NCBI GenBank assembly: GCA_023417815.1
Contig: JAEZEI010000064.1
Span: forward strand, 62,001 to 126,000
Origin: Bacteroidota bacterium
GTDB lineage: Bacteria; Bacteroidota; Bacteroidia; Chitinophagales; Chitinophagaceae
Direction: 5' to 3'
DNA length: 64,000 nucleotides
Within the stretch, counting starts at the first letter, position 1, and each line of letters begins with the position of its first letter. The position numbers and the translations under genes are program-made. Shown here in pieces: positions 28,015 to 38,315 of the stretch. The notes beneath the pieces are model-generated. The model was given only the letters and a program-made list of their open reading frames with translations, was not told where the DNA came from and did not search any database.

Positions 28015-28098
28015 GAAAATCCACGCGAAAATTCAAAAGCTCACTTAACCTCTGGTAACTGCGCTTAAATCAATTATTAATTAGAAAAACCGTTCACT

Positions 28099-29100
28099 AT
28101 GGCATTCGAAAACTTTCCTGAAGCAGAAAAGCCGACGACCACAACTACTACCACTTCGTCGACTAAAAAAAATAATGTCCGTGGTATTCTAACCGGGGTA
28201 CTTGTAGCAGCTTTACTGGGAACCTGGGGATATATTATCTGGGATAAGAATAATACCAAGGAAACTCTTGCTCAAAAAGAAACAATAATAGAATCAACAG
28301 CAACGCAAAGGGATGAGCTCCAGAAAGAGCTTGCTGATGCAACCATGCGGTATGATATGCTGAAGACAGCAAATTCCCGTAAGGACAGTGCAATATCTGC
28401 AAAGGACCAGGAGATCCAGGAAAAATCTTCAAGGATCCAGACTTTGCTGAACAAGCAAAATGCAACACAATCAGAACTTAATGAAGCTCGCAGGCTAATT
28501 GCTTCCCTGAATGGAGATATCGAAGGTTATAAAAACCAGATCGAGATCCTACAGGGAGAAAAAATGCAGCTTACGCAGGAAAAGTTCATCATCAGCCAGG
28601 AGCGTGACAGGGTTATTAAAGAATATGACTCAGCCCGCGTTGTTCTTAAAGAAAGGGATGATGTGATAGATGTCGGCTCAACACTTCATGCATCTAATTT
28701 CAGCATTGTTGGTATCAACGAAAAAAGCGGTGGAAAGGAAAAGACCACCTCTACTGCAAAGAAAGTTGATAAGCTTCGTATCTCCTTTGATCTTGATGAA
28801 AACATGATCGCACAATCTGGTAATAAAGAGATCTATGTGGTGATCACTGGCCCTGACGGATCTCCGATAGCAGTTGAAGCTCTTGGCTCAGGTATATTTA
28901 ATACAAGGGAAGGCCAGGAAAAGATATATACTCAAAAGCTTGATGTGAACTACGTTCAGAACAAACGCCAGACCGTTACTTTCGATTGGAAGCAAGCTGC
29001 CGGGTTCAATTCAGGAACCTACAGGATCGAAGTTTATAACAATGGATTTAAAGTTGGTGAAGCATACAGGCCTCTTAAGAAAGGTGGTATCTTTTCCTAA
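28099..29100 (+). CDS. membrane-anchored coiled-coil protein
   Basis: The 333-residue protein has a Thr-rich N-terminal tail (eight Thr between residues 13 and 20), one transmembrane helix at about residues 30-48 (ILTGVLVAALLGTWGYII), a long coiled coil from about 55 to 195 with heptad-like Leu/Ile spacing, and a C-terminal beta-rich domain (residues 225-333) that recalls envelope or immunoglobulin-like domains. The topology would place the coiled coil and C-terminal domain in the periplasm. I do not recognise a named family; it may be a Bacteroidota-specific envelope protein. It is a single-gene unit with a terminator. Confidence 0.75.
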   Translation: MAFENFPEAEKPTTTTTTTSSTKKNNVRGILTGVLVAALLGTWGYIIWDKNNTKETLAQKETIIESTATQRDELQKELADATMRYDMLKTANSRKDSAISAKDQEIQEKSSRIQTLLNKQNATQSELNEARRLIASLNGDIEGYKNQIEILQGEKMQLTQEKFIISQERDRVIKEYDSARVVLKERDDVIDVGSTLHASNFSIVGINEKSGGKEKTTSTAKKVDKLRISFDLDENMIAQSGNKEIYVVITGPDGSPIAVEALGSGIFNTREGQEKIYTQKLDVNYVQNKRQTVTFDWKQAAGFNSGTYRIEVYNNGFKVGEAYRPLKKGGIFS

Positions 29101-29122
29101 ATGATACTTTCATGGTCATAAG

Positions 29123-29151
29123 AAGGGCTGGGATAATTTCCAGCCCTTTTT
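29123..29151 (+). terminator. intrinsic terminator after the coiled-coil gene
   Basis: Stem AAGGGCTGG/CCAGCCCTT with an 8-base loop and a short T run on the plus strand, 22 bases past the stop codon. Confidence 0.85.
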
Positions 29152-29165
29152 CTATTAAACAAATA

Positions 29166-32100
29166 TCAGAACACAGCACGTATCGCCGCCCTGCCAGTAT
29201 GGATGGTGCGGGCTTCGGAAGGCCTTCTTCCTTCATATTGCATACTCAATTCAATATTACCCGCTATCCGCCGGGTGAATTCAATATTCCATAAATAGTT
29301 ACGACCGGGCAGCAATCCATCCAGTAATACGTAACCCACAGTGCTGTTCTGGGACCCCGGATATCCTTTATAATTTATTTGGTTGTAAGTGAGCCGTGCA
29401 TTTAAAGTGCTGCTTGATAGCACATTATACCTAAGGTCGGCGGTCAGGTCATGATTCACTGCTGACTCCATGGAATCGATCCTGTTTTCTTTCATTGAAT
29501 AAGTATAGGTCAACCCGGCCCTGAAGGTTGATCTGTATATGTAGGTTATTGAGGGCTCCACCCCTACCTGTCTTATCTTGTAATTGCGGTTCTCAAAACT
29601 GCTTCCTGTTGTCTGGAGATCATTTCTTAAATGCCGCAAACCTAACTGGGTAATGATGCTCCGGTTGAAATTAAAACGCCCCTTTACCAGGGCATTCTCC
29701 AATCTCCTGCTTTCAAATCCATAAGCAAGTAAGGCTTTGTTAGACGACCGGCTATGGGTAGCTTCCAGTCCCCACCTACTGCTGGTTCGGTTATAATAAA
29801 GTGTATTACTGAAAAAGGAAGAAAGCGAAACAATGGCTGTGTCCTGTATGGATTGCTTAAAAGGATTGAAATCTGATCCTCCCGATGCTATGGTTTTACG
29901 ATTAATCTGTAATGCAGAAGAGGTACTTGTCTTAGAAAGAATTCCTGCCAGGCCCTTTCTATTCTGAAGCAATATTGATGGATCCAGGTTCACAGCATAA
30001 TTGAACTGCAGGTAGTTTGCTTTTACATAGGCTGAACCAGGCGTATACACCCTGATGTATTTTTTCTGGTCCTGGAAAATTGCTACTTCAAATTCGTTCA
30101 ATTGAGGGATCCCGTCGTTGTTATAATCATTCCAGGTATATTCACCCTGCCCTGCAGGCACTTCAACATAAGCGAATTCCCTTCTCTGTTCCTGCCCTGT
30201 TCCCACCTCGTACAGGAAGTTCCCTGAAACAAGTCCTTTCAGTTCATTTATAAAGTACTCAATCCTGCCCAGCACGCTTTCATCACTTTTTTGACGGCTG
30301 ATCAACGGATCGATTACTTTTAGATTCCTATAGGTAGCATTTAATCGGGCCTGGTGCTTTTCACTCTTCAAAAACTCCGCAAACAGGTTGAAGTTGTCGC
30401 TTTTGTCAGCCCGCTGAAGTTTACCATTGTAAGGCAAAAGATCTGTTCGCCCGGCATAGGATAATCCTACTTTATTTGGTTTAGATTCATCGGACCGGAT
30501 ATAGGTTTCATAAACTGAAAATCCGAAAGCGGTCGCAAATAAAGAATCGGCAACATTATCGTTCAATTCATTGTACTCACCCGAGAATCTTGCTCCAACA
30601 CTGATATTCCGGAAAGGCAGGATCTTTTTAAGGTCTGCCGAAGGCCGGAAAAAACTTCCCTTCTGAAAATCAGAATTGAAATTCATATAGCTTATCCTGG
30701 AAACAAGCCTCCAACCTTTTCTTTCATAATACTGATCAAATAAATGCCTGAAGCCTGAATAGCTATCAGACCTGCGGTAATTGGCTAATTCATAGCGAAT
30801 ATGACTATTGGTGTCACTTGCCTGTAATGATGAATGAAGTATGTGTTCATCAGCCCTGCCAGTTTCAAAAGGAAGACTCCAGTCGCGAAGAAATTCAACA
30901 TTCCGTAAACGTTCAAGGGGCTGAAAATTCTTTTCTACGAATTCGTAACCTGCTCCTGCAGCAAACCGCTTCCTTCTTCCAAATAAAATGAAGGGATTAT
31001 CTTTTGTCTGGATGTTGAATTTTGCTGCAAAGCCCTTATCCTGGCCTTTGTCTTTCCCGGAGAAAAGATTGATATCGTAATTGCTCATGGCAATTTCGCT
31101 CTGGACCAATGTTCTCTTCGTAATGTGATAATCAGCACCGATCGCAAACATCTGGAGTTTTTTAGGCGTTACCAGGAGTCCTACCGGTTCCCAGTCGCCC
31201 ATCATTTCACCTCCCGGACCTGGCTGAACCCACTCAAATGCTTTTCCATTCACCGCATTCAGCACCTGCCTGTAGTTTCCCTTACCCGGGCCCATATACG
31301 AAAACGACAAAGCATACAGCGTGTCGGCCGGGTCATTCGAGAGAACATAAATAGAATCTGTAATGCTGTTGTATGTCGTATCTATCCGTTTATAAAGGAT
31401 CTTACCTGTGGCAAACGTATCCAACATCGCAGTTGGATAGAATGCATTTTGTATACTATCTCCTATCCCTGCAAGAAATTGTTTCCGCGAAGCATCCAGG
31501 TCCTGGTCGATAGCGCTGTTTTTCGCGTCCATATTGGAATAGGCAGAAAGAGACAGGAATAGCTTATTCGAAAAATTAATTTCGTCGTTGAGATATAACT
31601 GCGAATTCAGGAAATTCCTGTCCGAATATTCAAATTCAACCTGGATCCTGAGATCCTTTGTGATCATTCGCCTTGGTGTGAACCTCAATTCGGCAGTATT
31701 ATAATTTATTACGTAATCCTGGTCTTCGCCGCGTTGCATTAATTGACCGTCAATGAATACACGTTCGGTTCCGGCCAGGATAACAAAATATAATTCATTG
31801 TTGGCGCCCCGTAAACGGTAAGGTCCCTGGTTGCCCTCCTGGGCGGTGATGACCTGCCGGGTGAATTTTCCCTTAGCGATTGCACCGCTAACCAAAAGAC
31901 TATTAGAAACAGTTGGTGAAAGTTTATTCTCTATTGCGAATGAAGCACCCTGCAACCTTTTGTAAAAATTCAGGAAATAATTCCTGCTTTGCCGAAGATC
32001 AATATCTCCAAAACTTGCCTTCCAGTTCTTTTTGCCAACCTGGAGAAAGATGCGGTCAAAATCACGAAGGTCCTGCGTATTTCCCTCGGGCTGAATCGGG

Positions 32101-32639
32101 AGATTATTATCAGTTATTGCAGCAGATATCTCAAGGCTGTCACCAATGTAACCATTAAGTTGAAGGTTCATTGTGGAATTAACAACGGCATCCTGGTTAT
32201 TTCCGAATGAGATTGCCCGGCCGAAGCTACCTCTTGATTCAAGGCTCCCAAAATCAAATACGGAATTTTTCACGCTGCCGGATGCGCGTGATACTACTGG
32301 CTGTTCAGCCAGGAAATTATACCGGATGCTGTCATAATCCATTCGCCGTTTTACTGCATTGAGTTTTATCGGGAAAACCCTGAATGATGCTTTCATGGAA
32401 ACGACGGGCACGTTGATCCATTCAAATGTTGAGGCAACTTCATCGAGCCTGTATGAAGATGGATCTGCTCCCGGAAGAAGGAAAGAGCCGGGCGCAATAC
32501 TGAAAGTATCGAGTACCTGGGTACCGGCAACAGGCCGGATCTCGACTTGCCGGAGGTTTGACCATGGCCGTTCCTGTGCAATGGAGATCCCATGGTTGAA
32601 GCAGAGGATAATGGTAAGATATATGAAATACCTGGTCAA
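29166..32639 (-). CDS. large outer-membrane beta-barrel protein
   Basis: The 1157-residue protein has a signal peptide ending near residue 21. The N-terminal 300 residues include a conserved block (RQVITAQEGNQGPYRLRGAN then FVILAGTERVFIDGQLMQRG and DYVINYNTAELRFTP) that I have seen in large Bacteroidota surface proteins distantly like SprA. The rest is alternating polar/aromatic beta strands typical of an outer-membrane barrel, ending in a C-terminal Phe. It probably sits in the outer membrane; the function is not known. It is a single-gene unit with its own signal sequence. Confidence 0.75.
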   Translation of the reverse strand: MTRYFIYLTIILCFNHGISIAQERPWSNLRQVEIRPVAGTQVLDTFSIAPGSFLLPGADPSSYRLDEVASTFEWINVPVVSMKASFRVFPIKLNAVKRRMDYDSIRYNFLAEQPVVSRASGSVKNSVFDFGSLESRGSFGRAISFGNNQDAVVNSTMNLQLNGYIGDSLEISAAITDNNLPIQPEGNTQDLRDFDRIFLQVGKKNWKASFGDIDLRQSRNYFLNFYKRLQGASFAIENKLSPTVSNSLLVSGAIAKGKFTRQVITAQEGNQGPYRLRGANNELYFVILAGTERVFIDGQLMQRGEDQDYVINYNTAELRFTPRRMITKDLRIQVEFEYSDRNFLNSQLYLNDEINFSNKLFLSLSAYSNMDAKNSAIDQDLDASRKQFLAGIGDSIQNAFYPTAMLDTFATGKILYKRIDTTYNSITDSIYVLSNDPADTLYALSFSYMGPGKGNYRQVLNAVNGKAFEWVQPGPGGEMMGDWEPVGLLVTPKKLQMFAIGADYHITKRTLVQSEIAMSNYDINLFSGKDKGQDKGFAAKFNIQTKDNPFILFGRRKRFAAGAGYEFVEKNFQPLERLRNVEFLRDWSLPFETGRADEHILHSSLQASDTNSHIRYELANYRRSDSYSGFRHLFDQYYERKGWRLVSRISYMNFNSDFQKGSFFRPSADLKKILPFRNISVGARFSGEYNELNDNVADSLFATAFGFSVYETYIRSDESKPNKVGLSYAGRTDLLPYNGKLQRADKSDNFNLFAEFLKSEKHQARLNATYRNLKVIDPLISRQKSDESVLGRIEYFINELKGLVSGNFLYEVGTGQEQRREFAYVEVPAGQGEYTWNDYNNDGIPQLNEFEVAIFQDQKKYIRVYTPGSAYVKANYLQFNYAVNLDPSILLQNRKGLAGILSKTSTSSALQINRKTIASGGSDFNPFKQSIQDTAIVSLSSFFSNTLYYNRTSSRWGLEATHSRSSNKALLAYGFESRRLENALVKGRFNFNRSIITQLGLRHLRNDLQTTGSSFENRNYKIRQVGVEPSITYIYRSTFRAGLTYTYSMKENRIDSMESAVNHDLTADLRYNVLSSSTLNARLTYNQINYKGYPGSQNSTVGYVLLDGLLPGRNYLWNIEFTRRIAGNIELSMQYEGRRPSEARTIHTGRAAIRAVF

Positions 32640-32726
32640 TCTTCAGAAGAGATGGCTGATATAAAATAAAAATACGCTATTTACTATTAGATTATTGTTG
32701 CAGCAACAGTGAGGGGAAAGTTTCAA

Positions 32727-32760
32727 ATAAAATAAAATGGCCGCCCCTGGGGCAGCCATT
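32727..32760 (-). terminator. intrinsic terminator of the sdh operon
   Basis: A 12-bp stem (AATGGCTGCCCC with GGGGCGGCCATT on the minus strand, one G-T pair) lies about 20 bases past the sdhB stop and is followed by TTATTTTATTT. Confidence 0.85.
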
Positions 32761-32779
32761 CCAATTATTAAATCAGTTA

Positions 32780-33544
32780 TTAATCTTCGGATGACATTCC
32801 TGCATTGAGGAATTCACGGTTAAGCCGCGCAATGGTGGCAACAGAAATTCCTTTAGGGCATTCGGCCTCGCAAGCATAAGTATTAGTACAATTACCAAAT
32901 CCTTCCTTATCCATTTGTGCAACCATATTCAATACCCTCGTTCTTCTTTCGGGTTCACCCTGTGGAAGTAAGGCAAGCTGGCTAACCTTTGCACCAACGA
33001 AAAGCATGGCACTACCATTCTTGCATACGGCAACACATGCGCCACAACCAATACATGCTGCAGCATCAAAAGCTTTATCAGCGTCAGCTTTATCAATAGG
33101 GATCGCATTTGCATCTACTGCATTACCGGTATTCACCGAGATGTATCCACCGGCCTGGATGATCCTGTCGAAAGCATCCCTGTCAACCATAAGATCTTTA
33201 ATGACCGGGAATGCAGTGCTCCTCCATGGTTCTACAACAATGGTATCGCCATCTTTAAATGCACGCATGTGAAGCTGGCAGGTTGTATTCCGCTGCCATG
33301 GGCCGTGAGGCTGGCCGTTAATATACATACTGCACGCTCCGCAGATACCTTCGCGGCAATCATGATCAAAGGTTATAGGATCTTTTCCTTCCCCGATCAG
33401 CTGTTCATTAAGCACATCGAACATTTCAAGAAAGCTCATTTCCGAAGAAATATTCTTCACCTGATAGGTTTCAAACTGGCCTTTTGTTTTACTGTTTTTC
33501 TGGCGCCATACTTTCAGCTCCAGGTTCATATGATAATGTTCCAT
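32780..33544 (-). CDS. sdhB: succinate dehydrogenase/fumarate reductase iron-sulfur subunit
   Basis: This subunit passes electrons between the flavoprotein and the quinone site. The three clusters are visible: [2Fe-2S] in [15 protein letters not shown], [4Fe-4S] in [15 protein letters not shown], and the last cluster in [14 protein letters not shown]. The frame is open to 33643, inside sdhA, but the ATG at 33544 ([15 protein letters not shown]) or at 33529 gives the usual N-terminus; I use 33544. It overlaps neither motif and lies at the end of the operon sdhC-sdhA-sdhB. Confidence 0.96.
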   Translation of the reverse strand: MEHYHMNLELKVWRQKNSKTKGQFETYQVKNISSEMSFLEMFDVLNEQLIGEGKDPITFDHDCREGICGACSMYINGQPHGPWQRNTTCQLHMRAFKDGDTIVVEPWRSTAFPVIKDLMVDRDAFDRIIQAGGYISVNTGNAVDANAIPIDKADADKAFDAAACIGCGACVAVCKNGSAMLFVGAKVSQLALLPQGEPERRTRVLNMVAQMDKEGFGNCTNTYACEAECPKGISVATIARLNREFLNAGMSSED

Positions 33545-33566
33545 ATGCGCTGTATTTGCACAAAGC

Positions 33567-35543
33567 TTATTTATAGCTTCGTTGGGTTGGTTTAACGATT
33601 TCGAATGTGAGTTTTTCTTTGTGTAGTTCCCAATTTCCTTCACCTTTTAATTCCCAGGCGGCAACAAAACTGAAATTATCATCATCACGCTGTGCCTCTC
33701 CGTCCTCACTCTGACTTTCTTCCCTGAAATGACCTCCACAGCTTTCCTTTCTGTGCAGGGCATCAATGCACATCAGTTCACCAAGTTCCAGAAAGTCAGC
33801 TACCCTGCCTGCTTTATCCAATTCGGGATTCATTTCCTCGATTTCTCCCGGAACTTTTACGTCCCGCCAAAATTCAGCCCGTAGTTCCCTGATCTCCTCA
33901 ATTGCAGACCTAAGGCCGGCTTCATTCCTGGCCATACCGCATTTATCCCACATTATTTTTCCAAGGCGTTTATGAAAACTTTCAACAGACTGACCGCCTT
34001 TAATGCTCATCAACCTGTTGATCCTTTCTGCAACAGTATTTTCGGCTTCAACAAAAGCAGGGTGATCGGTAGGTATTGACGGAGTCCTGATGTCGTCTGC
34101 CAGGTAATTTCCGATAGTATAGGGAATTACAAAGTATCCATCCGCCAGGCCCTGCATCAGTGCGGATGCGCCAAGCCTGTTTGCGCCATGGTCACTGAAG
34201 TTCGCTTCTCCAAGTGCATAAAGTCCTGGTACAGTAGTCTGAAGTTCATAATCCACCCACAACCCTCCCATTGTATAATGCACAGCAGGATAAATTCGCA
34301 TTGGGGTTTCGTAGGGATTTTCACCGGTGATCTTTTCATACATCTCGAAAAGATTTCCATATTTTTCGCGCACAACTTCTTTACCTAATGCTATAATGGT
34401 TGTTTCATCTGCGTTAAAATTCCCTGACTTACCTGCTTCGATCCGGCCATACCGTTTTATCGCGTCTGCAAAATCCAGGTACACAGCCATCTTTGTTGTT
34501 CCCACACCATAACCTGCGTCGCACCTTTCCTTTGCAGCACGGGAAGCTACGTCGCGTGGCACTAGGTTCCCGAACGCGGGATATCTTCTTTCAAGATAAT
34601 AATCTCTTTCTTCTTCAGGAATATCAACTGCTTTACGCGGATCGTCCTTTTGTTTGGGAACCCAGATACGGCCGTCATTACGAAGGCTTTCACTCATAAG
34701 CGTAAGCTTACTCTGGTGGTCGCCGCTTACAGGGATACATGTTGGGTGGATCTGCGTAAAGCATGGATTTCCAAAAAATGCACCCTTCTTATGTGCTTTC
34801 CAGGCAGCAGTAACATTACTTCCCATTGCATTTGTACTCAGGTAGAAAACATTACCATAACCTCCCGAACATAGAAGTACAGCATGCCCGAAATGTCTTT
34901 CAAGTTTACCGGTCACAAGGTTCCGGGCAATTATCCCCCGGGCCTTACCATCTATTACAACAACTTCCAGCATTTCATGGCGGTTGTACATAGTTACATT
35001 ACCGAGTGCAACCTGCCTTTCAAGAGCGCTGTAAGCTCCCAGAAGAAGTTGTTGTCCTGTTTGTCCTGCTGCGTAAAAAGTGCGCTGAACCTGGGTTCCC
35101 CCGAATGAACGGTTACTTAGCAATCCTCCATATTCCCGTGCAAATGGAACACCCTGTGCAACACACTGATCTATGATGGCCGCACTTACTTCCGCAAGGC
35201 GGTGCACATTTGCCTCCCTCGCACGGTAATCTCCACCTTTTACAGTATCGTAAAAAAGACGGAATACAGAATCACCGTCGTTCTGATAATTCTTAGCCGC
35301 ATTGATACCACCCTGTGCCGCAATACTATGTGCACGGCGCGGACTGTCCTGGAAACAAAAGGCTTTGACTTTATATCCCAATTCACCAAGAGATGCCGCA
35401 GCCGATGCGCCTGCAAGGCCTGTACCGACAACAATCACTTCAATCTTCCTTTTGTTCGCGGGGTTTACCAGCTTAACATGCCCTTTATAATCATTCCACT
35501 TATCCTTCATTTCTCCTGGTGGAATCTTGGCGTTTAATGACAT
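33567..35543 (-). CDS. sdhA: succinate dehydrogenase/fumarate reductase flavoprotein subunit
   Basis: SdhA binds FAD and interconverts succinate and fumarate at the membrane. The 658-residue protein has the FAD-binding dinucleotide motif [19 protein letters not shown] (about residues 36-54), the histidine flavinylation motif [12 protein letters not shown], and the active-site segment [15 protein letters not shown] followed by [16 protein letters not shown]. The length fits the Bacteroidota quinol:fumarate reductase type rather than the shorter proteobacterial form. sdhC lies 20 bases upstream. Confidence 0.97.
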   Translation of the reverse strand: MSLNAKIPPGEMKDKWNDYKGHVKLVNPANKRKIEVIVVGTGLAGASAAASLGELGYKVKAFCFQDSPRRAHSIAAQGGINAAKNYQNDGDSVFRLFYDTVKGGDYRAREANVHRLAEVSAAIIDQCVAQGVPFAREYGGLLSNRSFGGTQVQRTFYAAGQTGQQLLLGAYSALERQVALGNVTMYNRHEMLEVVVIDGKARGIIARNLVTGKLERHFGHAVLLCSGGYGNVFYLSTNAMGSNVTAAWKAHKKGAFFGNPCFTQIHPTCIPVSGDHQSKLTLMSESLRNDGRIWVPKQKDDPRKAVDIPEEERDYYLERRYPAFGNLVPRDVASRAAKERCDAGYGVGTTKMAVYLDFADAIKRYGRIEAGKSGNFNADETTIIALGKEVVREKYGNLFEMYEKITGENPYETPMRIYPAVHYTMGGLWVDYELQTTVPGLYALGEANFSDHGANRLGASALMQGLADGYFVIPYTIGNYLADDIRTPSIPTDHPAFVEAENTVAERINRLMSIKGGQSVESFHKRLGKIMWDKCGMARNEAGLRSAIEEIRELRAEFWRDVKVPGEIEEMNPELDKAGRVADFLELGELMCIDALHRKESCGGHFREESQSEDGEAQRDDDNFSFVAAWELKGEGNWELHKEKLTFEIVKPTQRSYK

Positions 35544-35563
35544 ATCAGAGAATTTAAATTGAA

Positions 35564-36232
35564 TTAAGATATCCAGCCCAGGTAGATCCCAAGCGGCATC
35601 AGGGCAAATAATATAGTTATGATGACCGTATAGAGAATTCCAGCTGTTCTGATGATCGGAGTATATCTTTTATGGTTTAGTCCAAATGTTTGAAAAGCAC
35701 TCTGGAACCCATGAAGCAAATGCCAGAATAATGCAACAAGCCCTGCCATATAAAGTACTACCACCAGTGGGTTACTGAATACTTCCTGCATTTCCATATA
35801 CAAATTATGGTCGTCATTGCTTCCATACAACGCAACCTTAGTTCCAACCCAGAAATGATTTATATGCATGATAAGGAACAATAGAAGTAACGTACCAAGA
35901 ATTCCCATGGACCTGCTATACCAGGTGCTGTTCCTTTCCGGCTTATTCGAATAATATTTTACGGGTCGTGCCTGGCGATTCTGCTTCCAGACGATCAAAC
36001 CTTGAATAATATGCAAAAGTAATCCTGCAAACAAACCGATCTCAAGGAAACGTACGATCCAGTTATGGCTCATAAAGTGAGCGATCGTGTTGAAGGTTTC
36101 ACCGTTATCATTAAGGAAGATTGCGGAGTTTACACCGGCATGAATGATCAGGAACAGGATCAGGAATAGCCCTGTAAAGCCCATCGTGATTTTTTTACCG
36201 ATCGAAGAGGAGAAAAACTGTTTCCAGGTCAT
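35564..36232 (-). CDS. sdhC: succinate dehydrogenase cytochrome b subunit
   Basis: The 222-residue integral membrane subunit carries the hemes and quinone site. Five hydrophobic helices can be seen (near residues 15-35, 60-80, 108-125, 155-178, 195-217), with heme-ligand-type histidines in HAGVNSA, HFMSHN, HIIQGL, HINHFW and HLLHGFQS, as in the one-subunit di-heme anchors of Bacteroidota. A TATTTTTG box lies 30 bases upstream, so it is probably the first gene of the operon. Confidence 0.95.
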   Translation of the reverse strand: MTWKQFFSSSIGKKITMGFTGLFLILFLIIHAGVNSAIFLNDNGETFNTIAHFMSHNWIVRFLEIGLFAGLLLHIIQGLIVWKQNRQARPVKYYSNKPERNSTWYSRSMGILGTLLLLFLIMHINHFWVGTKVALYGSNDDHNLYMEMQEVFSNPLVVVLYMAGLVALFWHLLHGFQSAFQTFGLNHKRYTPIIRTAGILYTVIITILFALMPLGIYLGWIS

Positions 36233-36261
36233 GTCTGCAGTAGTTTGAAATTATTTCGGTG

Positions 36262-36269
36262 CAAAAATA
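36262..36269 (-). promoter_or_regulatory. candidate -7 box of the sdh operon
   Basis: On the minus strand these bases read TATTTTTG, a full match to TAnnTTTG, 30 bases before the sdhC ATG. A CTTG sequence occurs 18 bases further upstream (36288-36291). Confidence 0.5.
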
Positions 36270-36313
36270 CGGACGATAAGAGAAAAACAAGCAGTAGAAT
36301 TTTCCGGAATATA

Positions 36314-36880
36314 TTAATATCCGAGCCGCATGTTCATTTCATGATCTATCATCTGGAAGATCACCTCTGGTTTTAGGGTGCGCCATTGAGGAAGATCAAA
36401 GAGAGAAATGTAATTTGTCAACCTTGCTTTAAGGAAATCGTGGCGGGTTTGTTGTGGCATATCTACTATCGCCACCCATCCATGATCATCTTCAAGCTGC
36501 TCATGCCATTCTTCATAATAACTGTCGTCGCTGCTGTGAAAATTCAAGACGTTTTCAGCAATGAAAATATACTTTGTTATTCCCTGGTGGAACAATTGAT
36601 CGGTGATATCCCTCCGCAGGGTCATGATATCGTTCTCTATTGCATCATTCCATTCTCCTAAAAGCTCAATAATTGCAAAGCCATTCTCATAATCGGCAAA
36701 GAGGATCTTCATGTAAAGTGTACGGGAACCGAATTCATCCCACTGGGGATGTATATAATAATTATAGACTGTTTGACTGTACTCAAATTCGCTGTATTGC
36801 CGGCCATAGAAGGGCGATTGCTCATCCTCCTCGGCAACGTACAAATGTCTCCAGTTATAAAATGGCTCAATGTCCTGCAT
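36314..36880 (-). CDS. conserved hypothetical protein
   Basis: This 188-residue protein is acidic and rich in aromatic residues, with no signal peptide or membrane helix. The middle part (about residues 55-120) alternates hydrophobic strands with helices (LYMKILFADYENGFAIIELLG then FIAENVLNF), and an Asp/Glu-rich patch follows (SSDDSYYEEWHEQLEDDHGW). I do not recognise a family. It lies upstream of the sdh operon with its own -7-like box. Confidence 0.65.
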   Translation of the reverse strand: MQDIEPFYNWRHLYVAEEDEQSPFYGRQYSEFEYSQTVYNYYIHPQWDEFGSRTLYMKILFADYENGFAIIELLGEWNDAIENDIMTLRRDITDQLFHQGITKYIFIAENVLNFHSSDDSYYEEWHEQLEDDHGWVAIVDMPQQTRHDFLKARLTNYISLFDLPQWRTLKPEVIFQMIDHEMNMRLGY

Positions 36881-36893
36881 ACCTGTGATGCTG

Positions 36894-36901
36894 CAAAAAT
36901 A
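36894..36901 (-). promoter_or_regulatory. candidate -7 box of the 36314-36880 gene
   Basis: On the minus strand these bases read TATTTTTG, a full match to TAnnTTTG, 13 bases before the ATG. Confidence 0.4.
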
Positions 36902-36942
36902 TTACCGTTCGCTTCAACTATTGCAGCACAGAAGATGATTAA

Positions 36943-36974
36943 CAAAAAAAGAGGCTGCCTGGTGGCAACCTCCG
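36943..36974 (-). terminator. intrinsic terminator of the T9SS cargo gene
   Basis: Stem GAGGTTGCC/GGCAGCCTC (one G-T pair) with a 4-base loop; on the minus strand seven T follow. It lies about 30 bases past the stop codon of the gene at 37001. Confidence 0.8.
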
Positions 36975-37000
36975 ACTTATTAACCCAAAATAATAGAAAA

Positions 37001-38251
37001 TTATTCCAACACTATTTTTTCTGTATGCACAATTGCATTCTTTGAATCGACCACTTTAACCATATAGATCCCTTTAACGGGCTTGTTGGCAATACTAACC
37101 TGCTGAACCTGGTTAGCTTTTGTAAGCTTGATGGTGTTTGTTTGAAGCGCCCTGCCGGTAACATCCGTAAGCACGATAGAATACCTGCCATCCTTGAACC
37201 CGGAAAGGCTGACCATAAATTGTGAATTGGTTACCGGGTTTGGATATACCCTGGAATCTGCATCAGCAAATAATGCAGGCAGATCATTATTCACATCAAA
37301 CCTGTTCTTTGCCGCAGCCTCTTTTTCCAACAGAAGATTGCCGTTAGCAAGATCAGCTGCATTATAACGTGCATCAGATCCTTCCATCTTCACTGCTGAA
37401 AGGTCGCTTAATTTAACCTTGTAATATCCCTGGAAATAATTTGCACTGGTAACGATTATGTCTCCATCGGGTGAAACAGCTGCGGCATTTGTTGTATAGG
37501 CTGCAGGCAAACCACTGATAGCTCCCTTAAAAGTAGCGACCCGTGTTGCCGGATCAACCATAAAAACGTTCTTGTTAGCAGAAATGATGTAAAGTTTTCC
37601 GAAAGCATCGGCGATCATATCACCTCCCCAGCTTGTACATTTATTATGAACAGAGACCTGGCCGTTACCTTCAGCATCGATAAGATTTCCAAGATCTGTT
37701 ACAGAAGGTACTTTTCCCGTTGTGAACCTATACAAATGATTACCATCATTGGTTACTGCATAACCGAAACCATCGGCAGCGATCACCATCCTGGTGATAT
37801 GTTTTGATTCATCGTTGGGAATAGCAGGCTGAAATGCATCAACCTTCATTGTATAGAATTTGGGAGTACCCTTTACATTCATATCCATCCACCTCAACTC
37901 ATTCATCCGCATTGGAGTGAAGTATAACCTGTTACTGCGATTATCATACGCCGCCGCTGCTACATATGTTGAAGTTGGATAATCTGCGCTGGAGAATATA
38001 TTACCATTAACAATGGCAGACTGATCCACAGACTTACGGGAATTAACATCCGTAAGTGTATACTCAGTCTTACTTCTTTCAAAAACCGTATTCTTTACCT
38101 GGCCGGTATTCAGGTCAACCTGCCTGATGTTCATCCAGATAAAATCATTATTGCCATCACCAGTGATAGCATAAGCCATATTCCTCTCCTGTGCATGGAG
38201 ACAAACTGAAGATAAAATAGCACCAGATGTAAGTAAAATTCTGAGATTCAT
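37001..38251 (-). CDS. secreted protein with T9SS type A sorting domain
   Basis: The ATG at 38251 gives a signal peptide (MNLRILLTSGAILSSVCLHAQ); the frame is open further upstream to 38296. The central 300 residues look like a beta-propeller (repeated segments such as ITRMVIAADGFGYAVTNDGNHLYRF and GGDMIADAFGKLYIISANKNVFMVDP). The C-terminal 80 or so residues from VYPNPVTNSQFMVSLS to GIYMVKVVD form a Por secretion system type A sorting domain, which sends the protein through the type IX system to the outside or to the cell surface. Substrate or partner is unknown. Confidence 0.85.
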   Translation of the reverse strand: MNLRILLTSGAILSSVCLHAQERNMAYAITGDGNNDFIWMNIRQVDLNTGQVKNTVFERSKTEYTLTDVNSRKSVDQSAIVNGNIFSSADYPTSTYVAAAAYDNRSNRLYFTPMRMNELRWMDMNVKGTPKFYTMKVDAFQPAIPNDESKHITRMVIAADGFGYAVTNDGNHLYRFTTGKVPSVTDLGNLIDAEGNGQVSVHNKCTSWGGDMIADAFGKLYIISANKNVFMVDPATRVATFKGAISGLPAAYTTNAAAVSPDGDIIVTSANYFQGYYKVKLSDLSAVKMEGSDARYNAADLANGNLLLEKEAAAKNRFDVNNDLPALFADADSRVYPNPVTNSQFMVSLSGFKDGRYSIVLTDVTGRALQTNTIKLTKANQVQQVSIANKPVKGIYMVKVVDSKNAIVHTEKIVLE

Positions 38252-38315
38252 AAGTGGCAAATTTGATTGAGAATTAGGAAGTCTAATATAGTACAATCCG
38301 TGTATGCGTCCAATA

